From Porticoccaceae bacterium (lineage in GTDB: Bacteria > Pseudomonadota > Gammaproteobacteria > Pseudomonadales > Porticoccaceae): a stretch of 7,278 bases of DNA. The notes under the pieces are model-generated. The model saw only the letters and a program-made list of their open reading frames with translations. It was not told where the DNA came from and made no database searches. Within the stretch, counting starts at the first letter, position 1. Each line of letters starts with the position of its first letter. The stretch is from NCBI GenBank assembly GCA_023255165.1, contig JALRJD010000196.1:1-7278 (forward strand), read 5' to 3'. Shown in pieces: positions 6,091-7,278 of the stretch. The position numbers and the translations under genes are program-made.

Positions 6091-6095
6091 GAGGT
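6091..6095 (+). promoter_or_regulatory. ribosome binding site that fixes the GTG start of pyrB
   Basis: GAGGT lies five bases before GTG at 6101. The upstream in-frame TTG at 6083 has no such site and sits close to the predicted transcription start, so GTG is the better start. Confidence 0.8.
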
Positions 6096-6100
6096 ACCGC

Positions 6101-7114
6101 GTGAACTTCACTGGCGCGCACATTCTCTCCATCAGCCAATTCCAACGCCAAGATGTTGAGCAAATCTTCTCCGTAGCCGACCGAATGGAACCTTATGCAC
6201 TGCGCAAAAAGGTCACCCGTGTGCTCGAGGGTGCGATTCTCGGCAATATGTTTTTTGAGGCCAGCACCAGAACCCGGGTCAGTTTTGGTTCGGCATTTAA
6301 TCTGCTTGGCGGCGAAGTGCGCGAGACGGCGGGCTTTGAAAGTTCGGCGCTGGTCAAGGGCGAATCTTTGCAAGATACCGCCCGCGTGCTCTCCGGTTTT
6401 AGCGATGTTATCTGCATGCGCCATCCGCAACAGGGGTCGGTGGCCGATTTTGCCGCCGCCAGCAGGGTGCCGGTGATGAATGGCGGCGATGGCGCCAATG
6501 AACATCCGACCCAGGCTCTGCTCGATCTCTACACCATTGCCCGGGAACTGCAGGCCAAGGGCCGCGGCATTGACGGTCTGCGCATTGCCATGATCGGCGA
6601 TCTGCGCCATGGCCGCACCGTGCACTCGCTGAGCAAGCTGCTGTGCCTATACGACAATATTCAGGTGACCCTGATTTCCCCGGTTGAGCTGGCGCTGCCG
6701 GAGAGCATTGTCGATGAACTGCGCAACGCCGGGGTCAAGGTGACGGCATCCGACGAACTCAATAACAGCATCGCCCATGTGGATATTGTCTACTCCACGC
6801 GCATTCAGGAAGAGCGTTTTACCAGCAAGGAAGAGGCCGATTTATACCGCGGCAAGTTTCGTCTTAACCAGGCTATCTATACCCAGTATTGCGAACCCAA
6901 CACCGTGATTATGCACCCGCTGCCGAGAGATTCGCGCAGTGACGCCAACGAACTCGACTGCGATCTTGATGACAACCCCAATCTGGCCATCTTCCGCCAA
7001 ACCGACAATGGTCTGCTGATTCGCATGGCACTGTTTGCGCTGGTGCTCGATGTGGTCGACAAAGTTGATCAGTTTTCCCATGAGGTTCGCTGGTACAATT
7101 CCCGACAAAATTGA
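6101..7114 (+). CDS. pyrB: aspartate carbamoyltransferase, catalytic chain
   Basis: Joins carbamoyl phosphate and L-aspartate to give N-carbamoyl-aspartate, the first committed step of pyrimidine synthesis, in the cytoplasm. With the GTG start it has 337 residues, against about 310 for the E. coli chain; most of the excess is a conserved-looking C-terminal tail past FALVLDVV and extra loop residues. The carbamoyl-phosphate loop is STRTR at 55-59, with K86 (KGES), R107 (MRHPQ) and HPTQ at 135-138; the aspartate side has R172 (GRTVHS), R234 and Q236 (TRIQEER) and HPLPR at 272-276. All key residues are present, so it should be active. It belongs to the E. coli-like class by motif (FFEASTRTR) rather than the FFENSTRTR type found with PyrC' in Pseudomonas. 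No pyrI or pyrC' lies directly beside it, so the regulation of this enzyme is open. It has its own promoter and a likely terminator. Confidence 0.96.
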   Translation: MNFTGAHILSISQFQRQDVEQIFSVADRMEPYALRKKVTRVLEGAILGNMFFEASTRTRVSFGSAFNLLGGEVRETAGFESSALVKGESLQDTARVLSGFSDVICMRHPQQGSVADFAAASRVPVMNGGDGANEHPTQALLDLYTIARELQAKGRGIDGLRIAMIGDLRHGRTVHSLSKLLCLYDNIQVTLISPVELALPESIVDELRNAGVKVTASDELNNSIAHVDIVYSTRIQEERFTSKEEADLYRGKFRLNQAIYTQYCEPNTVIMHPLPRDSRSDANELDCDLDDNPNLAIFRQTDNGLLIRMALFALVLDVVDKVDQFSHEVRWYNSRQN

Positions 7115-7122
7115 ACTCGACC

Positions 7123-7158
7123 ACAGTGCGGTTGCCCAGACAGTGGCCGCGCTGTTTT
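7123..7158 (+). terminator. probable intrinsic terminator of pyrB
   Basis: ACAGTGCGG (7123-7131) pairs with CCGCGCTGT (7147-7155) over nine base pairs with one G-U, and CCA/TGG can add three more inside. Four T (7155-7158) and then GTTATT follow. The stem is good and lies 8 bases past the stop, but the T-tract is broken, so some read-through to the next gene is possible. Confidence 0.55.
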
Positions 7159-7231
7159 GTTATTGAGTGCGGTCTGCCAAAAACTAAAAAACTGTTTACA
7201 AGCACAGGCACAGGGTACTTTAGAGGTTTGA

Positions 7232-7278
7232 ATGAGCGAATTTGACGATATCCGTCCCTATGACGACAGTGAAGTGCC
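7232..7278 (+). CDS. start of a gene cut by the window end, possibly a PlsC-type acyltransferase
   Basis: ATG at 7232 follows AGAGGT (7222-7227) and opens a frame that stays open for 15 codons to the end of the window: MSEFDDIRPYDDSEVP, its last codon incomplete. Start, ribosome site and position after a terminator make a real gene likely. An N-terminus with FDDIRPY and an acidic EV motif recalls a family of roughly 380-residue gammaproteobacterial proteins annotated as 1-acyl-glycerol-3-phosphate acyltransferase, but the HX4D catalytic motif would lie beyond the window. It does not resemble PyrI or PyrC. The existence of the gene is fairly sure; the function is tentative. Confidence 0.6.
   Translation, partial: MSEFDDIRPYDDSEV

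Noticed and set aside
6083..6100. TTG start for pyrB, six codons before GTG
   Set aside because: No ribosome site precedes the TTG, while GAGGT is well placed for GTG at 6101; the extra residues contain that ribosome site itself.
6074..6625. Minus-strand open frame of 183 codons inside pyrB
   Set aside because: A shadow of the ATCase frame; the opposite strand encodes all ATCase active-site motifs.
7195..7221. TTTACA with TACTTT as a promoter for the last gene
   Set aside because: The -35 is good, but the spacer is only 15 bases, the -10 is poor, and the start of transcription would fall on or after the ribosome site.
1..7278. Search for mobile elements, CRISPR arrays, tRNA genes, toxin-antitoxin pairs or defence genes
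   Set aside because: No terminal repeats with a transposase, no regularly spaced repeats, no cloverleaf and no unexplained gene cluster were seen; the only repeats are the short arrays at the two stop codons.

Overview
The window reads as ordinary chromosome of a free-living gammaproteobacterium. The fumarase, ExoI and ATCase sequences are all of gammaproteobacterial type, and the short PuuD-type membrane protein and the OprF-like porin would fit a marine lineage near Cellvibrionales or SAR92. That placement is inference from protein character; there is no rRNA gene to settle it. All genes are on the plus strand and coding density is high. I see no insertion sequence, integrase, tRNA, CRISPR array or sign of recent transfer.

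Layout: (1) 1-22 is the tail of a terminator from a gene outside the window. (2) 86-839 is a self-contained unit: an FNR/ANR-type palindrome and a -10-like hexamer, then a 212-residue six-helix membrane protein of the PuuD (Urate_ox_N) family, then a strong intrinsic terminator. (3) 862-3364 is a probable two-gene transcript. It starts at a TATAAT-type promoter and encodes an unrecognised bitopic coiled-coil protein, then a class I [4Fe-4S] fumarate hydratase 36 bases downstream. Short tandem duplications lie over the stop codons of both genes. (4) 3469-4532 encodes an OmpA/OprF-like outer-membrane protein followed by a strong terminator. (5) 4567-6027 is exonuclease I (sbcB). (6) 6042-7158 is the aspartate carbamoyltransferase gene pyrB with its own promoter, a GTG start and a probable terminator. 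(7) 7232-7278 is the first 15 codons of a gene that runs off the window, possibly an acyltransferase.

The genes serve separate household jobs: TCA cycle, envelope anchoring, DNA repair and pyrimidine synthesis. They do not form one system. I found no convincing undescribed multi-gene system. The points most worth following are the FNR-type site placed at about -41.5 before the PuuD-like gene, that protein's lack of any cytochrome c domain, the coiled-coil protein linked to fumarase, and the three-copy 13-base repeat over the fumarase stop codon, enclosed by an 11-bp inverted repeat.
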